From: Bacteroidales bacterium
GTDB lineage: Bacteria; Bacteroidota; Bacteroidia; Bacteroidales; UBA932
NCBI GenBank assembly: GCA_004556005.1
Contig: SFJA01000081.1
Coordinates: forward strand, 1 to 8,759
DNA: 8,759 nucleotides
Direction: 5' to 3'
A program made the position numbers and the translations under genes. Within the stretch, counting starts at the first letter, position 1, and every line of letters starts with the position of its first letter. This document shows, one piece after another, positions 6,450 through 8,759 of the stretch. The notes under the pieces were generated by a model. It was given only the letters and a program-made list of their open reading frames with translations, ran no database searches and was not told the origin of the DNA.

Positions 6450-6890
6450 ATGACATCATCTTACACGAGCAAGCACGGAACTGTACTCAAAAGACCGGAA
6501 GAGTTGTATATGCTTTTCTGCGATATGAGGAATTTCGGCAATATGGTACCGGAGCAGTACAAGGAATGCGTCACTGCCGATTATGACAACATAAGCATCA
6601 GCTATCAGGGAGTTACCATCTCCGTAAGGGTTGACGAAAGAGTTCCTTACAGCATCATCAGGTTCGGCAGCGCCCAGTCGCCGGTTGAGTTTGTGGCTGC
6701 ACTTCACTTCGATCCGGCCACTGAACCGGGCAGGACGGACTTTTACATACGTCTGGACGCCAATCTCAATTTTATGATGAAGGCAATGATAGGCGGCAAG
6801 ATACAGCAGGGACTCGACAAGATCGTTGACAGTCTGGTAATGGTATCCGAAGGCCGTATGCCCGAAATGCCCAAAGATTTTAAATTCTGA
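6450..6890 (+). CDS. SRPBCC (START-like) fold family protein, function unknown
   Basis: This 146-residue protein has the look of the SRPBCC/polyketide cyclase-like ligand-binding fold. A short strand leads into PEELYMLFCDMRNFGNMVPE (16-35), the usual first helix region. Alternating strands follow to about residue 103 (ISISYQGVTISVRVDERVP, and FVAALHFDP), and a long C-terminal helix spans about 106-134 (NFMMKAMIGGKIQQGLDKIVDSLVM). The ligand and role are unknown. The ATG at 6450 was chosen because the HGTVLKRPEELY start matches the first strand and helix of the fold. The frame stays open back to 6300, but that extension lies antisense in the NUDIX gene and crosses the promoter. Its TGA shares one base with the rsmF ATG, so the two are translated from one message. 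As I recall, relatives in Bacteroides often sit beside pyrE. Confidence 0.8.
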   Translation: MTSSYTSKHGTVLKRPEELYMLFCDMRNFGNMVPEQYKECVTADYDNISISYQGVTISVRVDERVPYSIIRFGSAQSPVEFVAALHFDPATEPGRTDFYIRLDANLNFMMKAMIGGKIQQGLDKIVDSLVMVSEGRMPEMPKDFKF

Positions 6891-8044
6891 TGACTGACTC
6901 CTCAGTAGCCGTCAGGCTCAATCCTTTCAAGCGACCTTCCGGTCCGCTGCCCATACTCGAGGGCTCTTCTCCCGTTCCCTGGAGTCCGCACGGGCGCATT
7001 CTCCGGGAAAGACCTCTCTTTACCCTGCACCCGCTGTTCCACGCGGGCTGCTACTATGTGCAGGACTCCTCGGCAATGTTTGCCGGATACCAGTTCCGCC
7101 GTGCGCTGGATTCCCTCGAAGGCATAAGCTGCCCGAGGGTGCTCGACCTTTGTGCCGCCCCGGGTGGCAAGACCACCGACCTGGCAGCGTCCCTGAGGGA
7201 AAGGTTCGGGGACAGTTTTGTGCTTGTCAGCAATGAAGTTATGAAGGACCGCTCGCGCATACTGCTCGACAACGTCGCGCGCTGGGGCGATCCCAATGTG
7301 GTGGTGACGAGCGTTGACCCGGCAGCATTTGCCCGTATGGAAGGGTACTTCGACATCATAGTCGCGGACGTGCCGTGCAGCGGAGAGGGAATGTTCCGCA
7401 AGGACGAGAGGGCGAGGGAAGAGTGGAGTCCTGAGGTCGTGGACCTGTGCGCAAAACGGCAGAAACGCATACTTGCGGATGTTTGGCCGGCGCTGCGTGA
7501 CGGGGGAGTGCTGGTTTACAGCACCTGTACCTACGAGGATGCCGAAAATGACAACAATCTGCGCTGGGCTGCAGAAACGCTTGGCGGTGAGATAATTGCA
7601 CCGGAAGACCGTTTTTCTGACTATGGAGTTGTGCTGACCTCCTGCGGATCTCTGCTGCGGGCCGGCATGGTTCCGGGCGAAGGCCAGTGGGTCGGCTCGA
7701 TGCGCAAAAACGGCGGCAGCCAAAGGCGCGACGCCGACGTCACCATACTCAGGCCGCTGCGTAACGGGGTGGTCAGGGGCGAGACCAAGGGCAAGGACTT
7801 TGTGCCTTCCGCCGACTGGGCTCTCAGCATAGATTTTGACAGGAGCATATATCCCGAGGCGGCTCTCGACAAGCAGACGGCGCTCCACTACCTGCACCGT
7901 GACACCATAGTGCTCCCGGATGCTCCTCTTGGATATAATGTAGTGACTTACAAAGGAATAGTATTGGGATTCGTCAAGAATCTCGGCCGCCGATGCAACA
8001 ATATGCACCCTGCGGCAAGAAGAATCATAATGGATATAAAATGA
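6890..8044 (+). CDS. rsmF: RsmF-like 16S rRNA (cytosine-C5) methyltransferase, NOL1/NOP2/Sun family
   Basis: It methylates a cytosine in rRNA at C5 using S-adenosylmethionine. The SAM-binding motif LDLCAAPGGKTTDLA is at 85-99. Both cysteines of the family are present: Cys163 in DVPCSGEGMFRKD, which releases the product, and Cys213 in YSTCTYEDAEN, the nucleophile. The LFHAGCYYVQDSSAMF block at 49-64 is typical of the RsmF/YebU branch. The C-terminal 60-70 residues (GYNVVTYKGIVLGFVKNLG...) resemble its PUA-like RNA-binding tail. At 384 residues it is shorter than the roughly 450-480 I expect. The protein starts directly before the VRLNPFK block, lacking the usual helical N-terminal region. An in-frame stop at 6881-6883 rules out a longer start. 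It overlaps the genes on both sides (1 bp and 4 bp). The exact target nucleotide is not shown by the sequence. Confidence 0.9.
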   Translation: MTDSSVAVRLNPFKRPSGPLPILEGSSPVPWSPHGRILRERPLFTLHPLFHAGCYYVQDSSAMFAGYQFRRALDSLEGISCPRVLDLCAAPGGKTTDLAASLRERFGDSFVLVSNEVMKDRSRILLDNVARWGDPNVVVTSVDPAAFARMEGYFDIIVADVPCSGEGMFRKDERAREEWSPEVVDLCAKRQKRILADVWPALRDGGVLVYSTCTYEDAENDNNLRWAAETLGGEIIAPEDRFSDYGVVLTSCGSLLRAGMVPGEGQWVGSMRKNGGSQRRDADVTILRPLRNGVVRGETKGKDFVPSADWALSIDFDRSIYPEAALDKQTALHYLHRDTIVLPDAPLGYNVVTYKGIVLGFVKNLGRRCNNMHPAARRIIMDIK

Positions 8045-8759
8045 AACGCAAACTCTTTCTGACTCTGCTCTCCGTGCTCTCCTGCATCGCGGTTTCGGCC
8101 CAGCAGGATGCCGAATACTGGTTCAAGCGCTATCAGACCCAGGTGCGCAATCTCGGGCCTGCCGGTGTGGGCGTGGAAACCATAATCGACCGCTGGGAGG
8201 AAGTCGCACCCGAAGACCCGAGAGTATTTCACGCCCGCTTTGCCTTTGCCTTAACCAAGGGGCAGAGCAGCAACATCGTGTGCAAGGCGGGCAGGACGCG
8301 CTATCTCGGAAAGAGGCCCTGCCTGACGCTCAAGGATTCGCTCGGACGCGACGTAAACTATTTTGAGGAAGTAAGTTACGACGATACTTTCTTTGCTCTC
8401 GCTCTCAAATCCATAGACAAGGCCTGCCAGCTCGACCCGCTTGAACTGCGCTATGAGTTTGAGCGCATCGCCGCGCTGTCCTCCTACGAAAAGGAGAGCC
8501 CTGACCTAGCCCTCGCTCAGATCCGAGCCCTGCTCGCCCGCGAAACTGCTTCTCACCCGGACTGGAAACTCGACGGCGAGCCCGCCCCGGAAGATACAAT
8601 ATCGGCAGTCCGCAGGCCTACGAGCACTTCTACTCGCTATCGACCGAACTTACAGGCTGTTACAGGAACAATTCTTCCTTTGTGAGCAACCAGGGAACCT
8701 ACTGGCTGGTGGCGAAGGACAATCCGAAGAAGGCGCGCTCTTTCTATAAAAAGGCGCTG
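8041..8759 (+). CDS. Secreted TPR-like helical-repeat protein, frameshifted and cut by the window edge
   Basis: I do not recognise a named gene. A clear Sec signal peptide (MKRKLFLTLLSVLSCIAVSA, cleavage before QQDAEYW) opens the protein. An alpha-helical, TPR-like region follows, with segments such as FALALKSIDKACQLDPLELRYEFERI (about 118-143, in two parts) and SPDLALAQIRALL. The uninterrupted frame ends at a TGA at 8683-8685 after 214 residues, but its last 30 residues are low-complexity and rich in Thr/Arg. From 8589 the neighbouring frame instead reads GRYNIGSPQAYEHFYSLSTE and on to NPKKARSFYKKAL, an obvious TPR helix, with no stop to the right edge. One extra C in the run at 8585-8588 would join the two. 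It is either a real frameshift mutation or a sequence error. The start overlaps the rsmF stop by 4 bp (ATGA). The role is unknown; secretion to the periplasm or outer membrane is expected. Confidence 0.75.
8584..8590 (+). other. Probable single-base deletion (frameshift) in a C run
   Basis: The bases GCCCCGG lie at codons 182-183 of the secreted protein gene. Reading one additional C here gives EPAPGRYNIGSPQAYEHFY, joining the signal-peptide half to the TPR-like half that stays open to the window end. The sequence is not a canonical slippery heptamer for -1 programmed frameshifting, so loss of a base is the simpler explanation. Confidence 0.7.

Noticed and set aside
6902..8008. Long open frame (368 codons) on the minus strand across rsmF
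   Set aside because: It is antisense to a gene with clear catalytic motifs, its translation shows no recognisable domain, and long antisense frames are common opposite GC-rich genes.
8584..8590. Programmed -1 ribosomal frameshift
   Set aside because: The bases do not form an X XXY YYZ slippery heptamer in the reading frame, and I see no obvious downstream stimulatory structure; a single-base loss is simpler.
1..8759. CRISPR array, tRNA/rRNA, insertion sequence, phage or defence island
   Set aside because: No regularly spaced repeats, terminal inverted repeats, transposase or integrase motifs, or RNA gene signatures were seen; gene content is typical of the core chromosome.

Overview
The window looks like an ordinary chromosomal stretch from a Bacteroidales bacterium. 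Three things point there: the ExbB–four-helix protein–ExbD gene order, several intergenic matches to the Bacteroidetes -7 promoter element (TAnnTTTG) with few Shine-Dalgarno sequences, and the protein flavour of QueA, NUDIX and RsmF. By eye the GC content is somewhat above 50 %, which would suit an Alistipes-like (Rikenellaceae) genome, but genus is a guess.

Layout. All genes from 1 to 6401 lie on the minus strand, in transcription order: a NUDIX hydrolase, queA (queuosine tRNA modification), dprA (ssDNA-binding/recombination loader), tatD (metal-dependent nuclease), ansA (type I asparaginase), exbB, a four-helix membrane protein, and exbD, which runs off the left edge. From 6450 to the right edge there is a plus-strand operon with 1- and 4-bp gene overlaps: an SRPBCC-fold protein, an rsmF-type rRNA cytosine methyltransferase, and a secreted helical-repeat protein that is frameshifted near its end and cut by the right edge. 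The two blocks diverge from a short region at about 6402-6449 where two -7 elements sit almost on top of each other.

How they work together. exbB, the four-helix gene and exbD form a proton-driven energy-transducing module for TonB-dependent outer-membrane uptake, a major activity of Bacteroidetes. The rest is housekeeping: RNA modification (QueA, RsmF), DNA handling (DprA, TatD), amino-acid metabolism (AnsA) and nucleotide-derivative clean-up (NUDIX). Apart from tatD-ansA (overlapping start and stop) and the plus-strand trio, the sequence gives no strong reason to think neighbours share a pathway.

I found no mobile element, CRISPR array, RNA gene or defence system. No stretch longer than 300 bases lacks a gene. 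The points most worth a second look are the frameshift in the last gene, the missing canonical start for the exbB signal peptide, the mutually exclusive divergent promoters, the promoter built over the dprA stop codon, and the uncharacterised membrane protein between exbB and exbD.
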